DNA from: Ligustrum vulgare
Lineage: Eukaryota; Streptophyta; Magnoliopsida; Lamiales; Oleaceae
DNA: 64,000 nt
NCBI GenBank assembly: GCA_963555705.1
Contig: OY743168.1
Span: forward strand, 21,954,139-22,018,138
Direction: 5' to 3'
The notes under the pieces were generated by a model, which saw only the letters and a list, made by a program, of their open reading frames with translations, ran no database searches and was not told the DNA's origin. This document shows positions 22,127 to 31,819 of the stretch, piece by piece; the first letter of the stretch is position 1; every line of letters begins with the position of its first letter. A program made the translations under genes and the position numbers.

Positions 22127-22410
22127 GGCTTTTGCAACATTTAAATGGCAACATTTGCTAATTGAATGTTGTTAAAAGTGGTCTACCGCAAAATTTTGTA
22201 ATTGAATGTTGCATTTAATATGAATATTTGAGATTTATCTCTTTTTGCAACATTTAAAAATTGTTACGATAAGTTGGAATTTTTGCAACACTCAAATTAA
22301 GTTTTGGTAACGTTTAAAAAACGTTGCCATAGATAGCCTATTGCAACGTTTTTAAAAATGTTGCAATAGATAGCCTATTGCAATGTTTAAAAAACGTTAC
22401 AATAGGCACT
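22127..22410. repeat. Left subterminal repeat array of the CACTA element
   Basis: Many copies of TTGCAACRTTTAAAAA, TGTTGCAATAG and related words in both directions lie just inside the left terminal repeat. In En/Spm such motifs bind a transposon-coded protein. Confidence 0.75.
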
Positions 22411-22434
22411 AAGGACCCGTGATCCAGTCCATTT

Positions 22435-22915
22435 AAACCAATTCATATCCGGTGACAGCCCATTTAATCTAGGCCATTGTCCATTTCTTCCTTTCCTCTG
22501 TCATTTGGCTCATTTCCGTCCGCCCCATTTCCCCAACCCTGCAACCCACTTCCCCCCTTCACCCCTCCTTCGACCTTCAGCTCCGCCACCGCCGTCCGCC
22601 GCAGCTCCCCTCCAGCTTCCAAGTTCCAACAATCATCCTGCAGCAGCGCAGCTCCAGCACCAGCAGGCTGCAGGCAGCAGCAGCGCAGCTCAACTCCACC
22701 GCTCGTCGCCGGGTCGCGTCGCCAGCTCGCCTCGTCCTCCCCTTGCAGCGGTGGCGCCGGACCTGAAGTTCTTCACTTCTAGTTCTTCAGTTCTTCACTT
22801 CTTTAGACTTAAGGTTAAGTTCTTCACTTCTTCACTTCTTCTTCATTTCTTCTCTTCTTTCTTCACTTCTTCCAGTTCTTCACTTCTTCTACTGACTACT
22901 CTTAAGCTAAACTAG
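22435..22915 (+). other. GC-rich low-complexity stretch in the CACTA element
   Basis: This is far more GC- and C-rich than its surroundings and encodes only Pro/Ser/Ala runs in any frame. It may be a captured 5' leader of a plant gene. No protein family was recognised. A short following exon-like segment (about 23043-23105, ending in a GTATGTG donor) encodes MGFEFRDYSSEEFGNE, also not recognised. Confidence 0.4.
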
Positions 22916-23536
22916 TTAACTAGCTTAATTTCTTCTGACTTTTGCTGTTGCTGAACTCACTGCTTCAATATTATAAATAATTTGTAATTGTAAGTTTAAT
23001 ATTATGTTAATATCAATTTGCAAATTGAAATTGCAGGCAGCAGGAACCGAGACTATGGGTTTCGAATTTAGAGACTATTCCAGTGAAGAATTTGGTAACG
23101 AAGGTATGTGATGGGTTTTCTTGGTTTAATTTATTGGCTAAATTGGTCATTTGGTCATTTGGGTGTCATTTGGTTGGGGATTTTGGAGTGAGACGATGAC
23201 TGTTTGGGTGGTTCAGTCGGCTGCATGGCTTTGGGTATATAAAACCTGCTATTTCAGATTGTCTGTGTGATGTTGGTTGTACTGAGTTTTGAATGTTACA
23301 GACTGATGTGGTGGCTCGATGTCCAGGTTTGGTGATTCTGAAAAATGGGGCAGTGCTGGGTGATTGTTGGTGGCGGTACTTGGTGGTTTGGCAATTGTTT
23401 ATAAACAGTGGTGTTTATAAAGCTCTAAATTTCATTGATTTCAGTAGTTTAAGAAAATAATGATGATGATAGTTAGCACTCCATTGTTGTATTGTTTTGT
23501 AATCTGGGTCTCTATTAATTCTTCTGTCAATTGTAG

Positions 23537-24765
23537 ACGTGATAATGCGAAGGCTGTGGAGATACTTACAAAGGATTTGAAAGTGTTCTCGAGTTTTAAT
23601 GAAGACCTCTTTAAGGAAATAACTATGCTCCTCACCTTGCAGAATTTTAGGTAATGTGCATTGATCAAAAGTATGATAGCAATTGTCATTGAAATTTATT
23701 TTGTGATAGATTGAGTTCAACTTATTATTATTATTTATTTATTTCATTTAGTGCATAGCAAGATAATTTCCTAAAAATTATTACCAACAGAGAAAAAATT
23801 GTTGTCAAGATTAGATTCAGGTTGCACAATGTCAATTTTACACTCAACATGGAGCAGAAATCGAATGGTTATGGTGTTTTCATGGGATGGATTGGGAAAT
23901 TTTGGGCAACCAGTTAGGTCCAGAGATATTTAGGGGAGGTGGAATCATTAATGGGGTTACAGAATTATTTGGAGAAACGCTAGCTTGAGTAACCACGTCG
24001 TCTGCTCATTTTGCTTGTTGACATTTACTTAACTTTTCTATGTATGATTTTGAATTAACTTAATTTTTTGTCACTAAATGAACATTGGATTGAAGATAAG
24101 GAGTGTTAACTTCACTTCTCCAAAATATCACGTTTTCTACTTGTTGGTAATAGAGGATTTGGGCTTTTATAATTTTTTAAATATGAGAGTACAACAAATT
24201 CATGCTTAAGGCGATAGGACATAATTGTGTGTAAAAATCATGACCTAGTGGTAAAGATTGTTCTCTGCATCTGGCTCCAATTTGTGAACTTTCACTGGTT
24301 TTTCGAACTTTTTCTCTCTATACATGCTAATCTCACTCGCATTTGGTGCGGAAATTTCTTTAACCAGGGAGAATGATCAGCTTTCTAAGTATGGTGATAC
24401 CAAGTCAGCTAGGGGTACAATGCTCGTTGAGCTAAAAAAACTGATTGAGGCAAATCCGCTCTTTCGTGATAAACTTTAGTTCCCCAACTTAAAGAACTCA
24501 AGACTGCGGACGCTAATAAACCAAAGGTAATTCTGAACAGTTCTGAACAGCAAAGGACTAGTAATACATCTCTTCCGTGATTTGTTTAATATGTGAATGA
24601 AATTATCGCCTGTTTGTTGAGTTGCAGTTTGAATTGGTAGCACCAGCTCTGTAAGAATCCAAAGCCTAATCCTGATATAAAAACCCTTTTTGTTGACCAT
24701 ACTTTCGGACAACCAAATGGTGCCAGAGCACCATCCCCAGTCACTAATCAGCTGATGAATTCAAG
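23537..24765 (+). pseudogene. Captured TOPLESS/TOPLESS-related gene fragment (three exons with introns)
   Basis: Three exon-like blocks match the N-terminal CTLH/CRA part of TOPLESS corepressors, in order. They are 23537-23650 (RDNAKAVEILTKDLKVF...LTLQNFR), 24368-24526 (ENDQLSKYGDTKSARG...NSRLRTLINQ) and 24628-24765 (LNW...HQLCKNPKPNPDIKTLF...PSPVTNQLM). Each has AG before it and GT after it, and the phases join. Introns were kept, so capture was at the DNA level. Two Gln codons have become TAG (24477-24479 and 24638-24640), so it cannot make a full fragment. Intact TOPLESS proteins bind EAR motifs and recruit chromatin repressors. The WD40 part and the LisH start are absent. Confidence 0.9.
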
Positions 24766-25579
24766 GTTTTTGTTAGCTATTATTAATTAGTTTTAAATTT
24801 GATTTGGGTTTAGATAGAGTTTATTGTTGAATTTGTGATGTTGAAGAGTTAGAGATTGATTTTGGAAGTTGTTTGAGGTGTTGGTTTGATTTTTAAATTA
24901 TTATGTTGGTTATGATGTTTTTCTACAGGTTAATTAAGTCCAATTTATAGGAGAGGTTCTGTCGAAATTTCTATAGAATTTTTTACAATAGAAGGGAAGG
25001 AAAGAGAAGTTAACACGTCTAAGTTTAGGTTTTACACTTTGGGTGAAAGCTCATTTTTCTTGGTGGTAGATCTAGCATTTAGCTGACATCTGTCATCGAT
25101 GCACTTCACGTCTCTGGTCTAGTAGATTGATTTAGGACAAGTCATATCAGTTTCTATGAAATCACATTTGAAAGATATAAATGTATTTTGCTTTTAACTC
25201 TATTTTTTATTTTTTCTACCATTTATTAAGTAAAGCGTGACATTCACTTATAACTTTGCTCAAATTTGTTATAGGTGTAACTTTGAAGATGGACCGAATT
25301 TTGCGATCTAAAGGTGCAGTTATATTACGGGATGAAATTGATATTTTCGTAGTAAAATATTTCTTTTGTCAAATGATGATGTTCTTTTGCGAATTTGTTA
25401 AACATTATCAACACTTTCTTTCGTGGATTTGTTATTCTGTATTGTGGATTTATTAGACATTATCAAGACTTTATTTTGTATGGATTTGAAAATTCATAAT
25501 GTATTTACTTTTGTTTTTTATTTAAAATACCATTTTAATGAAGTAATTAGAAAAATTTGGGTTTTATAAATAATTTGTT

Positions 25580-25582
<3 letters not shown>

Positions 25583-25642
<60 letters not shown>
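25583..25642. repeat. (AT)n microsatellite in the CACTA element
   Basis: About 30 AT units lie just before the right subterminal array. Confidence 0.95.
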
Positions 25643-25644
<2 letters not shown>

Positions 25645-25925
25645 CAGCGTTCAAAAAACGTTGTAAAAGGGTCTACGGCAACACTCAATAAATGTTGCAA
25701 AAGGTTGGGTTAAAAGTTTTTGCAACACTTAATAAACGTTACAAAAGGGTCTACCATAACACTTAATAAACGTTGCAAAAGGTCTATTGCAACGTTTATT
25801 TCAATCTTTTGCAACATTCAAAAAACGTTGCAAAAAGTTTTTTCTCTACGACAACACTGCGATTTGCAACACTTGCCAAACGTTGCAAAAACCTTTTGAC
25901 AACATTTTTTGAGTGTTGCAAAAGG
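25643..25925. repeat. Right subterminal repeat array of the CACTA element
   Basis: Repeated GCAACGTTTATT, AACGTTGCAAAAGG and related words in both directions mirror the left array. Confidence 0.75.
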
Positions 25926-25942
25926 CTATTTTTGTTGTAGTG

Positions 25943-26110
25943 TAATGGGGATCGATTTTGAAGATTTGGAGAATGGGTTCTATTTATTAAATATGCTGTT
26001 GTGACAACACATTCTCTCCAGAATTTTAAGGACAAGTTGGCTTGAAATCGAATTTACATGAAGGACGAACCAGGGGGAAGATCGCCCTCCCCCAGGATTA
26101 GTAGGGTGAA
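25943..26110 (-). pseudogene. Ty1/copia integrase fragment right of the CACTA insertion
   Basis: On the minus strand, RFQANLSLKFWRECVVTTAY followed by LINRTHSP is the copia integrase block that normally comes 30-40 residues before the LxxFGCLCY block found at 22100. The two halves fit the CACTA insertion with TAA duplicated. Upstream of this block the frame breaks (stop before IRFQAN), and no gag, protease or 5' LTR was found to the right. Confidence 0.8.
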
Positions 26111-26429
26111 ACATGAACACATAAGTCATTCTTTCAATCACACAATATAATGATTTTATAAAGAAATTCAAAGAGTCGGCTTCAAACAAATAATTTGGGA
26201 GAAGAACTCAAGAGAGAGCAAACGGAAGAATCTAGAAGACCACCAAACGACATAAGAATGAATTATGATCTAATAGAGTGACTGAGGGATCAATGACCGA
26301 AGATGATAAATCTCAAATTTATTCATTACCCACCCCACCCAGAAGCCTAGATTGCTTTATCCATTACACTTTTCTTTTTCAAATTGTGATAGATCGTTGA
26401 GAGTTTATACTACTATTTTTGTGGTCAAT
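26111..26429. other. Gene-free stretch right of the copia remnant
   Basis: No coding sequence or repeat was recognised. Confidence 0.4.
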
Positions 26430-27065
26430 GGATATAGCGTCGGTAGTTGTGGTGGTGGTGCGTTAGGAGGTGATGGTGGTGGGTTTTGGATATGAGGCGA
26501 TGGTGACCGAAGTTTTGGGTGGTGCTATTGATAGTGAAGTGGGTGTGGTTATGGTGGTGTTTTGGGTGGTGCCAATTGTGGTAGAATATGTGACCATGGT
26601 CACAAACAGTCATACTTAACACAGAATGGTCACAAATAGTCTCAATGTGACCATGGTCACAAACAGTCATATTTAACACAGATGGTCACAAATAGTCACA
26701 CTTCACAGCTATTTAGTCACAATCAATGTATTACGGGTCACAAACAATCACAACTCGTACATACATGGTCAGACTTAATGCAAAATTGGTCACAAATAGT
26801 TGCAATTCATATAAATCTGGTCACAATAAATGCATTATGAGTCACATATAATCATAGTGTAGCAGACCTGGTCACAAACAGTTAAAGTTCATACAAATTT
26901 GGTCACACTTAACACAAAATTTGTCACAAAAAGTCACAGTTCACAAAGATTTGGTCATAGTAAATGGATTATAGGTCACACACAATTATAGTGTTAACAG
27001 ATCAGGTCACAGCCGCTATGCACCTATACTGCATCTTAGATCCACGAACATCGCCACCTTACTAC
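26430..27065. repeat. Diverged GGTCACAAA-type repeat array between GGT-rich and CCA-rich arms
   Basis: From about 26595 to 27010 the words GGTCACAAAYAGTCA and GTCACARTTCATACAAAT recur every 25-35 bases with many changes. On the left (26440-26500) lies a GTGGTGGTGG-rich arm, and on the right (27045-27110) an ACTACCACTACCAC-rich arm, roughly inverted to it. This may be a foldback-type element or a decayed minisatellite. No coding sequence was recognised. Confidence 0.6.
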
Positions 27066-27803
27066 CACTACCACTAACCAGGACAACACCACAACCACTA
27101 CTTTTACCATAGGTTACCACAACTCGCGTCAATCCCACACACCTTACCAATTCAAACCTAATTCATTTTCGAAAATCCAATCTCCACAACTAGATGGTGG
27201 CACACAGACACTTATATCGGTGATAGAGTACAATCGACTTCTTGTGTTGGAGGAGAAGCATCGACCTCCATCTGGCTATCATTTGTGAGGGAGAGGCAAT
27301 CTGCTTCATTGATTTGGAAAATGAATTCCGTGTAGAGGTGAGTGTGTAGGGGTGTTATAGGTTTATATATATATTTATTTATTAATATATTATATTCACC
27401 ACATAGTTTTTAAAACTATTTTATAAGATTGTTAATTATGAAATGTGATTTTAATATTTTAGTACTTGTGTATTTTTCCCAACCTTATTTGCATGATTGC
27501 ACCAAAACAAGTTAATCGACATTTTATTTCTGTAATACAATTTAACAAAACATTGAACATTATCCAAAACCATAAACAGGAGGAAAAAATCATTGGTCTA
27601 TTACATGGGAAAAGAGAGAATGAATCTGTGCTTTTCAGAAAGTGAAATTCATAAAGAAGATGGGATGTTGCAAGCAAACGAGGACTACTACTTTCAGTTC
27701 TGTTTCTTCTGCTGGAAACTTTATTCGACATCTTTAATGGAAAATCTTTTTGCTTTAACCTGAAAGAATAAATCGAGGGGAAACGGTCTTCAATTCTTCC
27801 ATC
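27066..27803. other. Gene-free stretch downstream of the MCTP gene
   Basis: No gene recognised. The part nearest 27804 should hold the MCTP 3' untranslated region. Confidence 0.4.
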
Positions 27804-30800
27804 TCATAGAAGCATGTCGGACTTCGATGGCAATCTTCTGAAGAAGTTGATAGGTACTGGTGGCAATTTAGACCTGTTAAAGATGTAAATTACATGAATA
27901 AAATTTCGATTTCAGATGAAAGCTTTAACCCGATGTCTTGAGTTTAAGCCCCTGTTTGGCCCCCAATTTTTTAAGAATAATGTGATTTTGAATAGTATTT
28001 TTTGGAGAATGTATGGTTAAAAAATGTTTGAAAAGTAAAAAATGGTATACTTGACTATAATGAATGGTTGAGATTAAGTGTTGAACAAATTTGGTTTTCA
28101 AGAATTGGGGGGGCAAAGAGGGACTAAATGTCATTGTCACTCTTTTGTGAAAAGTATGCATGTATTAGGCCCTGATAAAACAAATTACCATATGAATGAG
28201 GAGGACATAGTTGAAGTAACTAACATTGTTTCTTTTCTAATTGTTAAGCGTTTAAATAAGGTGGTTCAGTGTACCTGAATCTAGGATGGCGTAACACATA
28301 AATTCCAATGATCACTGCCACGATTTGGAATGGAGTAATGTATAAAACCACAGCGCAGATCAATGAAAAGAGGATGAACAGAGCCGTAGCTCGGGGATCC
28401 CTCCAGCTCAATACGGCAAGAACCCTCTCTCCTTGCGTCGCCAAATCGCCAACCACACTCTGGACTTTGCCAGCGACGCTGCGCAACCTGTCATACCTGT
28501 TGAAGACAAAAATAATAGTTCAAACTTTTAGATAAGCCTTAAAAACAAAATTTATATAAATAATTATGTCTCTACTTTAACGGATTTTTTAGATGAGCTG
28601 GTTCGACAATACCTCATTTTCACAGTATCTGTCTGCCGGGAAGTTGGGAATGAATCAAATTCCTCATCGACTTCGTCTGGATGAGCAACATCTGCTTGCG
28701 AAAGCTGGGCATCCATATATGGTGGATGCCTCGGCCTGGACTGGTAGCTCCACAATCCGATAACAAACAGGTAGAGGAAAAATGTAGGCAAGATAAGTTC
28801 CGGGTAGCAAATCAATATAGAAAACAACATATGAACAAGAATCGTCGTCATGGGGTTATTCCAGTGGCAGATTCCATCAAACCATCTGAGAATGTACGAA
28901 ATCCCATTCATAAGCACCATTATCCGAGCAAAATACGCTTTGCTACGCCGCAGACTCCATGCATTGTAATCCACATCCAACATGTACTCTACAGTCTCCC
29001 CCCTGAGCGGAGGCTCCGCCCTGGCAAGCTTCTTACCAACTATATCTATGGCCTGGTGGCGCAGCCACTCGATATGGCGAAGAGAAATGGGATGAACATA
29101 ATGCATTTTGGGAAACAATGGCTTTCCATATCGTTTCACCATGTTAACCCAGGCAGTGCAGGTGAACCGAATTGCCAGATGGAGTTCGCCATTTTTCTTT
29201 AAACCAGAAGGTTCAAGAACAAGCAATGGATAAAAATGGGTGTAAATTTGATCAGTTTCTAATGTTGAAAGCCTGATTCTTATCTTTCCAATTCTTTGAT
29301 CTTTGTCGTCTTCTTTTCCAGTTATGTGGCAATTATCAAAAACACCAATTGTTATCACTGTGCATGGATCGAAAACTTCCCAGGTATACTGTTCGTTCCA
29401 ACGAGGATTCAGCGTGTCGGCCAGAGTCCTTGTTCTAACCCACTTTGTCCCATACTTAGCTACACAGTAAGCATCTGTAGTTCTATCTGTAGAAGACACA
29501 ACACGAAGTGGTTTATTACAGTATTAGAAGAGACAAATATCACGATCGAGATCGAGATTAACAATTTATAAGTTGAATGATTAACAATTAATCTAAATAG
29601 ACAAGGCGCCATTACCATCTTTTGCTTTCATCGGCAACAGATTCTGAGCTCCCAGAAATCCCACCTCAAGAATTCCAACGGGGGATTTCCTCAAGATCTT
29701 TGCTGCTGGCTGAAGATCGCTACTAAAATGTTGAGATTCATCAAGAACATGGTAACCCGCATCAATCCATAGTCGAAGAAGAATTCGTGTTCGAAATGTT
29801 CCCTCTTTTCTATGCATGTCACTCTCTTCCTCAGCCACGTACGGCTTATAAAGGCTAAACCACTCAGCGTCAGGAAGTTTAGAAGTTTCAAGTCGATGTT
29901 TAAATTCTCTAACTGGTTTCATCAACATTCCAAGAACTTCTTCGCTTCCGCCTCCACTTTCCACTACACTGAAGACCATATACTCATCAAACGGCTCGTA
30001 TGCAATGAACATCAGTTCCTCATTCCATTCAGGATTGATGTTTTTTACTGGAGAATTCCTCGTTACCTTACCTTGATCGCCAAGCTTTATCTTGACACAC
30101 GTTTCTAAATTTCGACCTTTGTCGCTGGGAACGAGATCCTGTGCTGCAATAACATGTACTCGGAGATAGTACAATTTTGGCGAAAAATAAACCTTTGATC
30201 GCGTATCAGTAAGGCTTGTTTGGTCCATGCTATGAGAATCAGAATGCCAGGCTTCAGGGAAAGCTTCGTCCGCTTGTGTCCCCATCCAAACACCAAGCAT
30301 AATTTCACCGTGGCTCATTTGCTGCCCCGTCTTCTTCTCCAATCTATACCTGTTGAAGACAATTTTAAGTAGAACTTGAATACAAAATTTGAGTAAAACT
30401 ATAAGAGATTAAACTTTTAGATGAGATAAGTAACGATACCATTGTGGTGCAAGAGGACTATCTGGTGGCACGCGAACAGGCACTTCTGCGATATCGAACA
30501 CAATTCTCCCCACAAAATCATCCTTGGCGACATCTTTATCCTTGACAGTGATTTCAATCAAATTGGATTGTAGTCTTTCCTTAGCAAATGCGAAAACTTT
30601 GTTCCATACAGGATTCTGATTTTTCTCGAAATGATTAGTCACCCCTTTGTAGTTCCCAATTCTTACTTCAACGTATGGATCAAGACTCCCTGATATGTCC
30701 ATTACTGGAAGATCATTGGCCTTGACAACATTAACGTACAAAAAATCCATCTGTTCAACTAAATCATAGGTGCTCGCAGTCTTGTCCCGTCCCCAGTAGC

Positions 30801-31482
30801 CCATCCGTGCAGCCAATGGTGGCCTAGTCTCCACCAGTGCATACTCAGGTTTCTGCCCTGGAAACTGCATATGCATTGCCCTGGAAATATCACTCTTGGA
30901 TTCTATTATCACAGGCTTTTCTCCAGGATTCTCCAAAACGTCTCCTAATGAGTGAAATGTCCTCAACTCTTTCTCCTTCTTTTTCTTCTTGCTTCTCTCA
31001 CGAACCTCCGTGTTTTTCAGATTCTGCATGCCTTCTGGTTCTGCTGCTGCTGCTGCCTGAAAAGACTCCGTCTTCAGATTTTCAGTCCCATGCAGTACTG
31101 CATAAATCTTCAAAGAAATGTCACCTTTTACATGAGAAAAAATCCCTCTTTTATCAAGAGGGTAGCGCTGGATCATTGGTTCATTTTCAGATAAAGGAAT
31201 AGACATCCCAGAAATCCGAACTTTTCCAAGAAAATTCTTGTATTGACCATGCTTATTATCATTGTAAACAAGAACTTCGATGGTGTTGTTTGGAAGGTTT
31301 CTCAGGTTTTTTATATCAAAAACGAGTTTTTCATTCCAGGAAGGGTTGAGAGTTTTGAGCTTTGTTGAGGTTCTTTGCCGCTGTTCGTCAAAATCTACTT
31401 CTACGAAGGGATTGGCTGAGCCATGTCCATCTTTAGGCATCAGATCACTGGCTTCAAGAACTTCTATCACAAGTTTTGCCAT
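27804..31482 (-). CDS. Multiple C2 domain and transmembrane region protein (MCTP; QUIRKY/FTIP family)
   Basis: Five exons on the minus strand join in frame: 31482-30440, 30349-29616, 29486-28613, 28496-28275 and 27873-27804 (980 aa). The last exon is only 70 bp and ends FFRRLPSKSDMLL, as plant MCTPs do. Four C2 domains are seen at about residues 1-125, 245-365, 405-520 and 573-695. A PRT_C membrane domain follows, with hydrophobic stretches at about 805-842 and 917-950. A Lys/Glu-rich linker lies between the first two C2 domains. MCTPs sit in the ER at plasmodesmata and tether it to the plasma membrane; QUIRKY and FTIP1 are known members. Four C2 domains with an N-terminal C2A suggest a QUIRKY-like clade, but I cannot place it firmly. 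Many plant MCTP genes lack introns, so five exons are notable. The start is the ATG at 31482, before AKLVIEVLEA. Confidence 0.93.
27948..28124. mobile_element. Tourist-like MITE in the last MCTP intron, TSD TAA
   Basis: The ends are GCCCCTGTTTGGCCCCCAAT and AATTGGGGGGGCAAAGAGGGAC, between TAA at 27945-27947 and 28125-28127. It takes up about 45% of the 401-bp intron 4 and belongs to the same family as the copies at 9602 and 31651. Confidence 0.85.
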
Positions 31483-31550
31483 CAAATTATGTTGCTGGAA
31501 ATTTAGATGAAGAAGCTATGGTTTAAGAAAGAGAAGTTGAACAAGAATGC

Positions 31551-31555
<5 letters not shown>

Positions 31556-31586
<31 letters not shown>
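31556..31586. repeat. (GA)n microsatellite in the MCTP leader
   Basis: Pure GA units lie about 75-105 bases before the MCTP start codon; on the coding strand this is a CT-rich leader, which is common in plants. Confidence 0.9.
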
Positions 31587-31588
<2 letters not shown>

Positions 31589-31650
31589 TGGAAGAGTAGT
31601 AGGAAAATAGGGACAAGAAGATAAGTACAGAACCATTAATTGGAGATATA

Positions 31651-31816
31651 GCCCTTGTTTGGCCGGGTAAAAATTTGGTTTTGGATAGTATTTTTTGAAG
31701 AATGTAGGGTTAAAAATTGTTTGAAAAGTCAAAAATGGTAGGCTTGACTAATATGGATGGTTGAGATTGAATGTTGAATAAATTTGATTTGTAAAAAATG
31801 GGGGCCAAACAGGGAC
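31651..31816. mobile_element. Tourist-like MITE upstream of the MCTP gene
   Basis: The ends are GCCCTTGTTTGGCC and GGCCAAACAGGGAC with ATA on both sides (31648-31650 and 31817-31819). It starts about 170 bp upstream of the MCTP ATG and shares its core with the intron copy. Confidence 0.85.
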
Positions 31817-31819
31817 ATA

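Larger units (their letters stand above)
22111..25942. mobile_element. Non-autonomous CACTA (En/Spm) element carrying TOPLESS-family gene fragments
   Basis: The left end reads CACTACTACAAAAATGGGCT and the right end, inverted, CACTACAACAAAAATAGCC. The 3-bp duplication TAA flanks both (22108-22110 and 25943-25945). Both ends have subterminal arrays of GCAACGTTTA-type repeats, as CACTA elements do. No CACTA transposase was found in the 3,832 bp. Instead it holds a GC-rich stretch (22440-22800) and exons of a TOPLESS-like gene. It sits in copia integrase coding, which rejoins across the insertion. Confidence 0.93.

Noticed and set aside
22477..22915. Two overlapping Pro/Ser-rich open frames
   Set aside because: They are low-complexity translation of a GC-rich stretch inside the CACTA element and match no family.
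24235..24262. A-box-like phrase (gacctagtggtaaag) hinting at a SINE inside the CACTA element
   Set aside because: No B box at a suitable distance was found.
26595..27010. Regularly spaced repeats that could suggest a CRISPR array
   Set aside because: Units are badly diverged, spacing varies, there are no cas genes, and the DNA is plant nuclear.
28681..29202. 173-codon frame on the + strand
   Set aside because: It lies opposite MCTP exon 3, which has clear C2 and PRT_C motifs on the other strand.
30837..31202. 121-codon frame on the + strand
   Set aside because: It is the shadow of the MCTP first exon.
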